Positions 1 through 8,523 of a DNA stretch of 64,000 bases are shown piece by piece (the first letter of the stretch is position 1; each line of letters begins with the position of its first letter). Location: NCBI GenBank assembly GCA_037442505.1, contig JBBIPZ010000006.1, forward strand, positions 40,007-104,006, read 5' to 3'. Source of the stretch: JBBIPZ01 sp037442505 [NCBI: Deltaproteobacteria bacterium]. GTDB lineage: Bacteria; CALINM01. A program made the translations under genes and the position numbers. The notes beneath the pieces are model-generated. The model saw only the letters and a list, made by a program, of their open reading frames with translations. It was not told the origin of the DNA and ran no database searches.

Positions 1-556
1 CAACAATGACAGGGATGCCTTTTTGTGCAAGCTCTGCATGACGAAAAAAAGAGCGCCCACCACAACGTCTTCCGGCATAAACCTTTTCCTGTTCTGGCAG
101 GCTAACACCGCTGCAGTTTAGAATCCAGACGAGAGGAATTCTTAACCTTTCAGCAATATCTTGTGCCCTAAATACATTTTCTGCCTGGCCTGGTATCCAT
201 GCACCAGCGAGAATCTTATTATTACTTGCGATTACAGAACACCATTTGCCATTAATCTTTCCCAAACCATTTATAACTCCTGTTGTCCCATACTTATTTT
301 GTTCAGGATTGTATAAACTATTTAATGGAAGCCATGTTCCTTTATCAACAAGATATTCAATTCTTTCCATTGCAGTTTTTTCGCCTCTTTTATGAAGTTG
401 GGCAGTTTCAAGTCCACTCTCTAAAATTTTGTTAGATTTTGCACGAATTTGCTCCATGACTTCCTCAATTTGCCTTGCATTTTCCTGCATTGAGTTAATT
501 GTAGATTCGGATAATGGTTTTCCAATACTATCCATTTCACAAAAATAACGTTTCAT
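1..556 (-). CDS. gcdA: Glutaconyl-CoA decarboxylase alpha subunit (carboxyltransferase), 3' end off window
   Basis: The reading frame is open from an ATG at 556 to the left edge, so only about 185 N-terminal residues are present. The translation starts MKRYFCEMDSIGKPL and contains LVDKGTWLPLNSLYNP, AGAWIPGQAENVFRA, ILNCSGV and EQEKVYAGRRCGG. These blocks match, in order, the N-terminal carboxyltransferase half of the alpha subunit of biotin-dependent glutaconyl-CoA decarboxylase, as I remember the Acidaminococcus protein. In the family this subunit moves CO2 from glutaconyl-CoA to biotin in a Na+-pumping membrane complex. A GGGAGG ribosome site lies about 9 bases before the ATG. The remaining subunits would lie to the left, outside the window. 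A related acyl-CoA carboxyltransferase is the main alternative. Confidence 0.85.
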   Translation of the reverse strand, partial: MKRYFCEMDSIGKPLSESTINSMQENARQIEEVMEQIRAKSNKILESGLETAQLHKRGEKTAMERIEYLVDKGTWLPLNSLYNPEQNKYGTTGVINGLGKINGKWCSVIASNNKILAGAWIPGQAENVFRAQDIAERLRIPLVWILNCSGVSLPEQEKVYAGRRCGGRSFFRHAELAQKGIPVIV

Positions 557-599
557 AAATAAATCTCCCTCCCGTAAAAAAGCGTTTTAAATTTATTTA

Positions 600-628
600 A
601 ATTTAGCACCAGAAAAAAAAGATGTAAA
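600..628 (-). promoter_or_regulatory. Putative sigma-70 promoter of gcdA
   Basis: On the minus strand TTTACA (628-623) and TAAATT (605-600) are separated by 17 bases, about 44 bases upstream of the gcdA ATG. They match 5/6 and 4/6 of the consensus. The predicted leader carries the gcdA Shine-Dalgarno. The divergent region 557-854 shows no gene. Confidence 0.45.
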
Positions 629-790
629 GAAAAATTTTGCACCTTACGTTAAGTGGAAAAGCAGGGCTTTTACTTTTGTTATCGTTATCCTTTACATTTC
701 TACGACGATCTTTTGCGAAAAAAATTAGCAGATTAATAATTGCATAGCTTAACTAAAAATCTTTTCGTAAGTGAAAATTTTTACGATGTA

Positions 791-819
791 TTGTTTTATT
801 ATGCATTTTGATAAATAAT
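791..819 (+). promoter_or_regulatory. Putative promoter of gltB
   Basis: TTGTTT (791-796) and AATAAT (814-819) have a 17-base spacer and lie 36 bases upstream of the gltB GTG. The -10 box is 5/6; the -35 box is weak. I see no riboswitch-like structure in the gcdA-gltB gap (557-854). Confidence 0.35.
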
Positions 820-854
820 AAAGCAGATTTTAAGTAATTTTAACAGGGGGAAAA

Positions 855-3800
855 GTGATTAAAGAGTTTGATTCCTGTGGTGTAGGTTTCATTTGTGACC
901 TAAAAAATCAGCCTTCAAACAATATAATTAGATTAGGCGTTGAAGCTGTAAAAAACTTAACCCATCGTGGTGCAATTGGTGCCGATGGAAAAAGTGGAGA
1001 TGGTTGTGGTTTGCTTTTTGAAATACCAGAAAATTTCTTTAAAAAATGGCTTGCAATGGAAAAAGGCAGAACAATAAAAGCTGATGAACATATTGGCTGT
1101 GGCATGTTTTTTATAAACGATGCGTTTGATATTAATAATGTTAAAGATATTTTGAGTTCATTTAATGTTACCGATGAATTTTTTATTCGAAATTTAGAAC
1201 TTAATGTTGATGCACTTGGTGAACATGCTCTAAAAACACTCCCAAAGATTGTCCAGATTGTTTTTCCTTTTACAGGAGACAAAGACGATGTTGAGTTGAA
1301 ATTATTTCTCACATCAATGATTTTAGAAAATAGATATCCTGATATTCACGTGGCTTCATTATCTGCATATAACATTGTCTATAAAGGTATGTTGATTGCA
1401 CCAAAAATAGATGAGTTTTATCTCGATCTTAATAATAGTGAATTTCTTAGTCGTTATGTTATATTTCACCAACGTTATTCTACAAATACTGTTCCTCGCT
1501 GGAGACTTGCTCAGCCTTTTGGAATGCTCGCCCATAACGGAGAAATTAACACTATTTCAGCAAACAGAAATAATATTAAAACTTTGGAAACATTAGTTTC
1601 TATTGTTTCGAGGGATATTGATTTAAAACCAGTATTTCCATTGATCAATAACAAAGAAAGCGATTCTTGCTCATTTGACAAACTATTGAGGCTACTAATA
1701 TTTTCTGGATATTCTCCAGAGCTTGCTGTTAATCTCCTTGTGCCACCGGCATGGGAAGGATTACCCTTTATCAATAGCCGATTGAGAGCCTTTTTTCAAT
1801 ATAACGAAATGATAATGGATCCATGGGATGGTCCAGCCGCCTTAGTTTTCACTGATGGTAAAACAATTTGTGCCCACCTGGATAGAAACGGACTTAGACC
1901 CCTTAGATTTACAATATACGAAGATGGTTTACTTGTTGCGGGTTCTGAGGCTGGTATTGTTTCAGTTGATTCCAAAATTGTAAAAAATGGGAAATTAGGT
2001 TCAGGAGATACGCTTTCTATAAAACTCTCAACAGGACGGATCAGAAATAGAATGGAGGTTTTAAACGAACTGTCACTAATTATGAATTTTGAAGACAGGT
2101 TACAAAAGGACGTTTATGTAATTAACGAAAAAGATGATTCTAAGCTTGAGAATTTTGATTTTAAAAAATGTTTACCTGCTTTTGGTTATACAGATGAGGA
2201 TATAAAGGAAATAATACCAAATGCAGCAAATCTTGCGAGTGAGTTAACTTTTTCAATGGGTAACGATACCCCTCTACCACTTTTTACAAAAAATCCTCAA
2301 ATATTATTCAACTACTTTAAACAGAGATTTGCTCAGGTAACAAATCCCCCTATTGACCCAATTAGAGAAAAAGGTCTTATGTCATTAACTGTTTATCTGG
2401 GGTGTAGGGGTAATTTGCTCAACTATTTTGATGAAAGACATACCAATAAAATTGTTCTGCAATCTCCTGTTCTAACTCAATCTTCGCTATCAGAGCTTAA
2501 AAATCAAACTAAACTTAGGCTAATAGAAATAAAGACTGTTTATGATGGTGATAGAAAACTTGCTGACGCGCTGGAAAGTCTTGATTTTGAAGTTTACAAT
2601 GCTCTTAAACAGGGTGCACAGATTATCTTACTTAGTGATGTCGATTATAAGGTTGGGAAAAGATTTATTCCATCACTTTTAGCTTTGACAACTGCAGTTA
2701 ATGTATTAAAAAAGCAAAACGCTCTTAAAAAAGTAAGTATTTTAGTACAAAGTGGAGAAGTAAAAAACTCCCACCACCTGGCAATGCTGTTGTCGTTTGG
2801 TGCTTCTGCAATACATCCATGGCTTTCATTCAGTTTTGCCAATACTGTTAACGAGCAGGGGGTGTCAAATTTAAAGAAGGCGTTAGAAGATGGTTTGAGA
2901 AAGATAATGTCTAAGATGGGTATTTCTTGCGTATCATCTTATATTGGTAGCAGCCTTTTTGAAGCTTTATGTTTAAGTAAAGAATTTACCAAGTTTTTTC
3001 CTGAAATTCCGTTCTACCTTTATGGACACAATCTTGATGATATAGACAAAAATTATGAATACTATGCTAAACTTGCTGAAAATGCACAGATACCTGTTGG
3101 TGGTGATTTGAGATTTAAAAAAGATGGAGAATTTCATGCATGGTCTCCATTGCTATTAAAAAAACTAAACAAATTTTTGAAAGAAAAGGATTATAGCTAT
3201 TATCTTGAATATGCTGAAGTTGCAGATAACTATTACACATTTTTTATAAGGCATCTTCTTGATCTGAAAAATGGGAAGCCTATTCCTATAGAAGAGGTTG
3301 AACCTGAAGAATCAATAGTTAAAAGGTTTTTTACAGGAGGAATGTCTTTAGGAGCTTTATCTCCAGAGGCTCACGAAGTAATAATAGAGGCTTGTAATAG
3401 ATTGGGAATGAGATGTAACAGTGGCGAAGGGGGCGAAGATCCCAACAGATACAATACTGACAAGGGTAGTTCTATTAAACAAGTTGCCTCTGGTAGATTT
3501 GGTGTGACGCCAGACTATCTTGCTTCCGCTAAAGAAATAGAGATAAAACTTGCTCAGGGTGCAAAACCTGGCGAGGGCGGACAGTTGCCAGGACACAAGG
3601 TAACACCTTATATTGCTTACTTAAGATGCAGTCAGCCTGGCATTACCTTAATTTCTCCACCTCCTCATCACGATATCTATTCGATTGAAGATTTGGCTCA
3701 GCTAATAAATGATTTAAAACATATCAATCCAACTGCACGTATTGGCGTTAAACTTGTATCAGAGACAGGAATAGGACAGGTTGCATCTGGCGCAGTTAAG

Positions 3801-5162
3801 GCTTTTGCAGATTTTATTCAGATAAGTTCCACAGAAGGTGGCACAGGTGCTTCTCCATATGTATCTATTAAACACGCTGGCAACTACTGGGAGATAGGCC
3901 TGTCTGAGACTCATTTGACTTTGGTAGAAAATGGTTTGCGAGAAAAAGTAACTTTGCGTGTTGATGGTGGTTTTAAAACTGGTAGAGATATTTTAATTGC
4001 AGCACTTTTGGGCGCAGAAGAGTTTGGTTTTGGGACTGCGGCTATGCTTGCTGAAGGATGTATTATGGCAAGACAGTGTCACAAAAACACCTGTCCTACT
4101 GGCATTGCAACGCAGGACCCAGAACTAAGAAAAAGATTTCGTGGCAAAGTTGAAGACGTGATGGCTTTTTTTATGGCTATCGCAAAGGACGTAAGAGAAA
4201 GGTTAGCAAGTATTGGATGCAGAACTTTAGAAGAAATAATTGGTGCTGCAAAATTCTTGTCTGTTAAGGAACAAAATGTTCCTGTTCAGACTGCGGAGTG
4301 GCTCAAAGTTTTGCTTGCAAATTATAACGATGCGCATATTACGCACTGCAAAGTGTATAGAAACGAACCAATTAACTATGAACTTAACAAAAAAATATGT
4401 GACGATGTAATCCCTTCTCTTGAAAATCATCAACCTTTTGTTAAAGTTTATAAAATAAAAAATACCGATAGAAGTATTCCAGTTCGTTTAAATTATTATA
4501 TTTCAAAGTATAGAAAAGATAAGTTTTTACCAGAAGATTTCATAAAGCTACTTTTTGAAGGTTCAGCTGGACAAAGTTTTGGAGCATTTAATCACAGGGG
4601 AGTAACCATAGAACTTATAGGAGAGGCTAATGATTATGTGGGAAAGGGAATGTTTGGTGGTGTTATTGTGATAAAACCATCTGATAACCGGAAAATTAAA
4701 ACACATAAAAACTTTATAGCTGGCAACACTGCACTTTATGGAGCTACTGGTGGCAAAGTTTTTATTGCTGGAACAGTTGGTGAGCGTTTTGCTGTAAGAA
4801 ATAGTGGATGTTTTGCAGTGGTAGAAGGTGGTGGTCATCATTTTTGCGAATATATGACAGGTGGGATTGTCGTTTCTATTGGAGGCGTAGGTTTAAATGT
4901 TGGCGCAGGAATGACGGGCGGAACAATCTATATTTTTGACGAAGCTGACAATCTTGAGAAAAGAATTAATACTGACTATGTCGAACTTAAAAGCTTAGAA
5001 ATTAATGATGTCAACCTGGTGCAAAGGATGCTTAATGAACATTATTACTACACACATAGTCAAAGGGCAAAAGAGCTGTTAGATGATATTGAAAAAATGT
5101 GTGCCAAATTTAAAAAAGTTTTACCAAAAGAATATAAAACCTTAAATAAACCGAAGAATTGA
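855..5162 (+). CDS. gltB: Glutamate synthase large subunit
   Basis: A 1435-residue glutamate synthase. It makes glutamate from glutamine and 2-oxoglutarate. The N-terminal class II glutaminase domain (to about 420) has the nucleophile Cys8 in DSCGVGF, so the propeptide is only seven residues. The central domain is followed by the FMN-binding synthase barrel (about 790-1180, with SGEGGEDPNRY and KPGEGGQLPG). The 3Fe-4S ligands are Cys1069, Cys1075 and Cys1080. A C-terminal GXGXG beta-helix contains VEGGGHHFCEYMTGG. The start is GTG at 855, with AGGGGG four bases before it. No gltD small subunit is nearby, so the enzyme may use ferredoxin or a remote small subunit; that is inference. It is transcribed alone and converges on the HIT gene. 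Confidence 0.95.
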   Translation: MIKEFDSCGVGFICDLKNQPSNNIIRLGVEAVKNLTHRGAIGADGKSGDGCGLLFEIPENFFKKWLAMEKGRTIKADEHIGCGMFFINDAFDINNVKDILSSFNVTDEFFIRNLELNVDALGEHALKTLPKIVQIVFPFTGDKDDVELKLFLTSMILENRYPDIHVASLSAYNIVYKGMLIAPKIDEFYLDLNNSEFLSRYVIFHQRYSTNTVPRWRLAQPFGMLAHNGEINTISANRNNIKTLETLVSIVSRDIDLKPVFPLINNKESDSCSFDKLLRLLIFSGYSPELAVNLLVPPAWEGLPFINSRLRAFFQYNEMIMDPWDGPAALVFTDGKTICAHLDRNGLRPLRFTIYEDGLLVAGSEAGIVSVDSKIVKNGKLGSGDTLSIKLSTGRIRNRMEVLNELSLIMNFEDRLQKDVYVINEKDDSKLENFDFKKCLPAFGYTDEDIKEIIPNAANLASELTFSMGNDTPLPLFTKNPQILFNYFKQRFAQVTNPPIDPIREKGLMSLTVYLGCRGNLLNYFDERHTNKIVLQSPVLTQSSLSELKNQTKLRLIEIKTVYDGDRKLADALESLDFEVYNALKQGAQIILLSDVDYKVGKRFIPSLLALTTAVNVLKKQNALKKVSILVQSGEVKNSHHLAMLLSFGASAIHPWLSFSFANTVNEQGVSNLKKALEDGLRKIMSKMGISCVSSYIGSSLFEALCLSKEFTKFFPEIPFYLYGHNLDDIDKNYEYYAKLAENAQIPVGGDLRFKKDGEFHAWSPLLLKKLNKFLKEKDYSYYLEYAEVADNYYTFFIRHLLDLKNGKPIPIEEVEPEESIVKRFFTGGMSLGALSPEAHEVIIEACNRLGMRCNSGEGGEDPNRYNTDKGSSIKQVASGRFGVTPDYLASAKEIEIKLAQGAKPGEGGQLPGHKVTPYIAYLRCSQPGITLISPPPHHDIYSIEDLAQLINDLKHINPTARIGVKLVSETGIGQVASGAVKAFADFIQISSTEGGTGASPYVSIKHAGNYWEIGLSETHLTLVENGLREKVTLRVDGGFKTGRDILIAALLGAEEFGFGTAAMLAEGCIMARQCHKNTCPTGIATQDPELRKRFRGKVEDVMAFFMAIAKDVRERLASIGCRTLEEIIGAAKFLSVKEQNVPVQTAEWLKVLLANYNDAHITHCKVYRNEPINYELNKKICDDVIPSLENHQPFVKVYKIKNTDRSIPVRLNYYISKYRKDKFLPEDFIKLLFEGSAGQSFGAFNHRGVTIELIGEANDYVGKGMFGGVIVIKPSDNRKIKTHKNFIAGNTALYGATGGKVFIAGTVGERFAVRNSGCFAVVEGGGHHFCEYMTGGIVVSIGGVGLNVGAGMTGGTIYIFDEADNLEKRINTDYVELKSLEINDVNLVQRMLNEHYYYTHSQRAKELLDDIEKMCAKFKKVLPKEYKTLNKPKN

Positions 5163-5180
5163 AGGGAATTATTATAGATA

Positions 5181-5588
5181 CTAGAAACCACCCCTTATAA
5201 GCTCAGCATATTTAACAATTTCACCTTCTTCATATTTTTTGTGGGTCATTCCGATACTTATGCCATCATTTGGGAAGCGTGGGATAAGGTGAAAATGTGA
5301 GTGGAATATTAATTGTCCAGCGTCTGCACCGTTATTCTGAATAAGGTTAATGCTGTCAGTATTTAAAGATTTTTTGATTGCATTTCCAATCTTTTTAGCA
5401 ACTTTTAAAGTTTTGTAGAGAAGCTCATCACTCATATCAAATAGATTTACACAATGTAGTTTGGGTATAACCAATGTGTGACCTTTGCTAACAGGATTAA
5501 TATCTAGAATTGCAATAAAATTATCATCTTCATATATTTTCTGCGATGGAATCTCATTGTTTATTATTTTGCAAAAGATACAGTTCAT
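5181..5588 (-). CDS. HIT family nucleotide-binding protein
   Basis: A 135-residue histidine-triad protein, a family of nucleotidyl hydrolases and transferases acting on AMP conjugates. The triad motif HSHFHLIP is near residue 100, and a CIFCKI segment at the N-terminus resembles the zinc-type Cys pair of the family. The frame is open further upstream, but the ATG at 5588 is preceded by GGAGGT at ideal spacing, so I use it. The gene converges on gltB with an 18-base gap. It is the smaller of two HIT proteins in the window, the other being at 11520. The physiological substrate cannot be read from the sequence. Confidence 0.9.
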   Translation of the reverse strand: MNCIFCKIINNEIPSQKIYEDDNFIAILDINPVSKGHTLVIPKLHCVNLFDMSDELLYKTLKVAKKIGNAIKKSLNTDSINLIQNNGADAGQLIFHSHFHLIPRFPNDGISIGMTHKKYEEGEIVKYAELIRGGF

Positions 5589-5616
5589 ATATACCTCCAT
5601 GCCCTCTTCTTTTCTC

Positions 5617-5645
5617 ATATTAACAATAAAATTTCTTAAATTCAA
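5617..5645 (-). promoter_or_regulatory. Putative promoter of the HIT gene
   Basis: On the minus strand TTGAAT (5645-5640) and TAATAT (5622-5617) have a 17-base spacer, giving a short leader that carries the GGAGGT site of the HIT gene. Confidence 0.35.
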
Positions 5646-5699
5646 CAAATTTCGAAACTTTTATTTCTAACTCTTACATTTCGATATGTAATATTAAAC

Positions 5700-5728
5700 T
5701 TGTAAAAAAAAATGGACACGCTTATAAT
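5700..5728 (+). promoter_or_regulatory. Promoter of the aroA operon, probably leaderless
   Basis: TTGTAA (5700-5705) and a perfect TATAAT (5723-5728) are separated by 17 bases. The aroA ATG begins only 10 bases after the -10 box, and no Shine-Dalgarno sequence precedes it. Transcription would begin within a few bases of the start codon. Confidence 0.6.
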
Positions 5729-5737
5729 AAAAAACCT

Positions 5738-7009
5738 ATGAGTTTATTTCTCAAAGGTGAAATCAGTTTGCCTGGAGACAAATCCATATCTCACAGAGCC
5801 ATTATTTTTGCATCACTTTCTGATGGAATGTGTAAAGTATCTAACTTGGGCTCGGGACGTGATAATAGAAGTACTATCTCAATATTAAGAAATTTAGGCG
5901 TAACTATTAAAAAACAGGCTGATACCTGGCTGATTAAAGGTGTTGGTTTAAGAGGACTTAAAGAACCTACTAATACACTTAATGCCGGAAATTCTGGCAC
6001 AACTATTCGCATAATGACAGGCATTTTGTCTGCACAACCTTTTTTTAGCGTTCTTACAGGGGATAAATATCTTGTAAAAAGACCTATGAAACGTATAATT
6101 GAACCTCTCTCTATGATGGGAGCAAAAATTTATGGTAGGGCGAATAATGAATATCCCCCTTTAGCTATTTTGGGTAATAATAATCTCAAAGGCATTGATT
6201 ATAAGCTTAAAGTTGCAAGTGCGCAGGTTAAGTCTTCTATCCTTTTGGCTGGTTTATATGCAGATGGTATAACTACAGTCACAGAGCCTTATCTTTCAAG
6301 AGACCATACGGAAAGGTTTATGAAATATCTAAATGTTCCAATTAGACAGGAGGGATTTTCGACTACCATTACATATACCGAACATTTACCATCTTTTGAT
6401 CTTGATGTGTGCGGCGATATATCTTCAGCCTCTTTTTTTATCGTTGCAGCAACACTTTTGAAAGATTCTGATATTCTGATTAAAAATGTTGGTCTTAACA
6501 AAACACGCACCGGTATTTTAGACGTTTTGACAGCTATGGGGGCTGATATATCTCTATTAAACATTCACAATAGATGTGGCGAGCCAGTTGGAGATATTCA
6601 CGTTAAGGGTGTAACAAATCTTAGAGGCGTAACGATAAATGGTGATATTATTCCAAGATTAATAGATGAAATACCTATTATTACCGTTGCTGCTGCCTTT
6701 GCTGAAGGCACAACTGTTATCGATGATGCTGCAGAGTTGAGAGTCAAAGAGAGCGATAGAATTAAAGCTATGGTGACAGAACTTAAAAAACTAAATATTA
6801 ATATTGAAGAAACAGAAAGTGGAATGATTATCCATGGTGGCAATATCCCAAAATTTGCAAAGGTTAAAACTTATGGTGATCATCGCATAGCGATGTCATT
6901 ATCCATTTTTGGTTTGTGTTCAGCTAAAGGCGTAGAATTAGATGATAAATCGTCAATTAGTGTATCTTTTCCTCAGTTTTTTGAAAAAATTAAGGAGCTT
7001 ACAGTTTGA
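5738..7009 (+). CDS. aroA: 3-phosphoshikimate 1-carboxyvinyltransferase (EPSP synthase)
   Basis: A 423-residue EPSP synthase. It joins phosphoenolpyruvate to shikimate-3-phosphate in the chorismate pathway. Signature segments appear in order: PGDKSISHRA near residue 13, NAGNSGTTIRIMTG near 83, RVKESDRIKAM near 335 and YGDHRIAMS near 378. It heads an operon with cmk, ispH, rpsA and sppA, a conserved arrangement in many delta- and epsilon-type bacteria. aroE, acting one step earlier in the same pathway, is separate at 15407. No ribosome site precedes the ATG, in keeping with the leaderless promoter just upstream. The stop codon overlaps the cmk start. Confidence 0.96.
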   Translation: MSLFLKGEISLPGDKSISHRAIIFASLSDGMCKVSNLGSGRDNRSTISILRNLGVTIKKQADTWLIKGVGLRGLKEPTNTLNAGNSGTTIRIMTGILSAQPFFSVLTGDKYLVKRPMKRIIEPLSMMGAKIYGRANNEYPPLAILGNNNLKGIDYKLKVASAQVKSSILLAGLYADGITTVTEPYLSRDHTERFMKYLNVPIRQEGFSTTITYTEHLPSFDLDVCGDISSASFFIVAATLLKDSDILIKNVGLNKTRTGILDVLTAMGADISLLNIHNRCGEPVGDIHVKGVTNLRGVTINGDIIPRLIDEIPIITVAAAFAEGTTVIDDAAELRVKESDRIKAMVTELKKLNINIEETESGMIIHGGNIPKFAKVKTYGDHRIAMSLSIFGLCSAKGVELDDKSSISVSFPQFFEKIKELTV

Positions 7010-7683
7010 TTGAGGTTGTAACTATTGATGGACCTTCTGGCAGTGGTAAAAGCACTACGTCGAAACTTTTAGCAAAAAGACTGTCATACAATTTTCTCGA
7101 TACAGGCGCAATGTATAGGGCTTTTGCTTTGTTGGCACTACAAAATAAAGCAGAAAAAGACCGGGCACATTTCTTAGAATTGTTGAAAACATTCAGCATA
7201 TCATTCATTTATTCAGGTGAACTGCAAAGAGTTATTTGTAACGGTAATGATGTTACTGAACTAATTAGAACTCCTGAAGTAAGTATGTGGGCTTCAACGC
7301 TCTCGAAAGAAAAAGAAGTTCGTGAAAAGATGGGACAGCTTCAGCGTGAGATTGGTGAAAAAGGAAGAATAGTTGCAGAAGGGAGAGATATGGGAACTGT
7401 TGTTTTTTATGATGCATTTGCAAAGTTTTTTTTAATTGCTTCTGCAGAGGTTAGGGCAGAAAGACGATATAAGGAGCTTATGGAGAAAAATATTAATGTT
7501 AGCTATTCTGAAGTTTTATCTGATATTATTAAAAGAGATGAGCAAGACAGTAGTAGACAAATTGCTCCTTTAAAACCCGCAGAAGATGCTATAATAATTG
7601 ATACGTCTAAGCTAACAATTACAGAAGTTGTAGAAAATATGTTTTTAAAGGTAAAAGATAAGTATCATTTATGGAAATCTTAG
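7006..7683 (+). CDS. cmk: Cytidylate kinase
   Basis: A 225-residue (d)CMP kinase. It phosphorylates CMP and dCMP with ATP. The P-loop is [12 protein letters not shown] near residue 10; FLDTGAMYRA near 32 and AEGRDMGTVVFYDA near 125 are family motifs. The start is TTG at 7006, overlapping the aroA stop by four bases. AAGGAG (6992-6997) sits eight bases upstream inside aroA, which supports this codon. The gene overlaps ispH by 13 bases, so the three are translationally linked. Confidence 0.95.
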   Translation: MIEVVTIDGPSGSGKSTTSKLLAKRLSYNFLDTGAMYRAFALLALQNKAEKDRAHFLELLKTFSISFIYSGELQRVICNGNDVTELIRTPEVSMWASTLSKEKEVREKMGQLQREIGEKGRIVAEGRDMGTVVFYDAFAKFFLIASAEVRAERRYKELMEKNINVSYSEVLSDIIKRDEQDSSRQIAPLKPAEDAIIIDTSKLTITEVVENMFLKVKDKYHLWKS

Positions 7684-8510
7684 TTGCCAGGTCCGCAGGT
7701 TTTTGTTACGGTGTTAGAAGAGCTATTAAAATTGCAGAAGAAACCTTAAAAAATGACGGTTTATCTTATACGCTTGGTCCGATCATTCATAATCCAAAGG
7801 TTGTTAAGGAACTATGCAATAAAGGTCTTAAAGTGATTGACGACATTAAGAAAATTAAGAAGGGGACTGTTATAATAAGGTCACATGGCATATCTAAGAA
7901 TGAAGCAGAGTACCTTAAAAAAAATCAAAATAACATAAAAACTGTAGACACTACATGTCCATTTGTTACAAAGGCAAGAAATTTGCTAGAGATACTAAAA
8001 AAAGAAAGATATAAAATTTTTTTTCTGGGTGACAAAGAACATCCAGAAGTTAAAGGGCTTTTAAGCTACATTGATGGTGATGCTATAGTATTTTTGAATC
8101 CAGATGAAATACCTGATAACGATTTTAAAAAGGTTGGGCTAATATCCCAAACTACTCAAAAAATTGAACTTTTAAAAACATCTGCCGAAAAATTATTGCA
8201 AAAGAGCGAAGAACTTAGAATTTTTAACACAATATGCAAGACCACTTTTGTAAGGCAAAAAGAGGCGTTGGAAATGTCAAAAAAAGTTGATATGATGATA
8301 GTTCTTGGTGGCAAAAACAGTTCTAACACAAAAAAACTTGCAGAAATATGTAAGGCTGTCCAAAACAGAACATATCATATCGAAGAGCCTGATGAGATTA
8401 AAGATATAGATTTTAATGGTGTAGAAAAGGTCGGAATAACCGCTGGTGCTTCTACTCCAAAAGAGCATATTTTGTTGCTTGTCGAAAATTTAAAAAAATT
8501 ACAAATATAA
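7671..8510 (+). CDS. ispH: 4-hydroxy-3-methylbut-2-enyl diphosphate reductase
   Basis: A 279-residue IspH, the last enzyme of the MEP isoprenoid pathway. It reduces HMBPP to IPP and DMAPP with an Fe-S cluster. The three cluster cysteines are visible: Cys12 in GFCYGV, Cys96 in TTCPFV and Cys189 in NTICKTT. Substrate histidines are at about 40 (GPIIHNP) and 72 (RSHGIS), and GASTPK lies near the C-terminus. In some Firmicutes IspH is fused to an S1 domain protein; here the two genes are separate and adjacent. ispG, which acts just before it in the pathway, is at 33885. Reducing power could come from the ferredoxins encoded in the window. Confidence 0.96.
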   Translation: MEILVARSAGFCYGVRRAIKIAEETLKNDGLSYTLGPIIHNPKVVKELCNKGLKVIDDIKKIKKGTVIIRSHGISKNEAEYLKKNQNNIKTVDTTCPFVTKARNLLEILKKERYKIFFLGDKEHPEVKGLLSYIDGDAIVFLNPDEIPDNDFKKVGLISQTTQKIELLKTSAEKLLQKSEELRIFNTICKTTFVRQKEALEMSKKVDMMIVLGGKNSSNTKKLAEICKAVQNRTYHIEEPDEIKDIDFNGVEKVGITAGASTPKEHILLLVENLKKLQI

Positions 8511-8523
8511 AGGGGAGGAATGA

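Noticed and set aside
557-854. Possible glutamine or other riboswitch in front of gltB
   Set aside because: No conserved aptamer pattern or terminator hairpin could be found; only short A/T-rich repeats.
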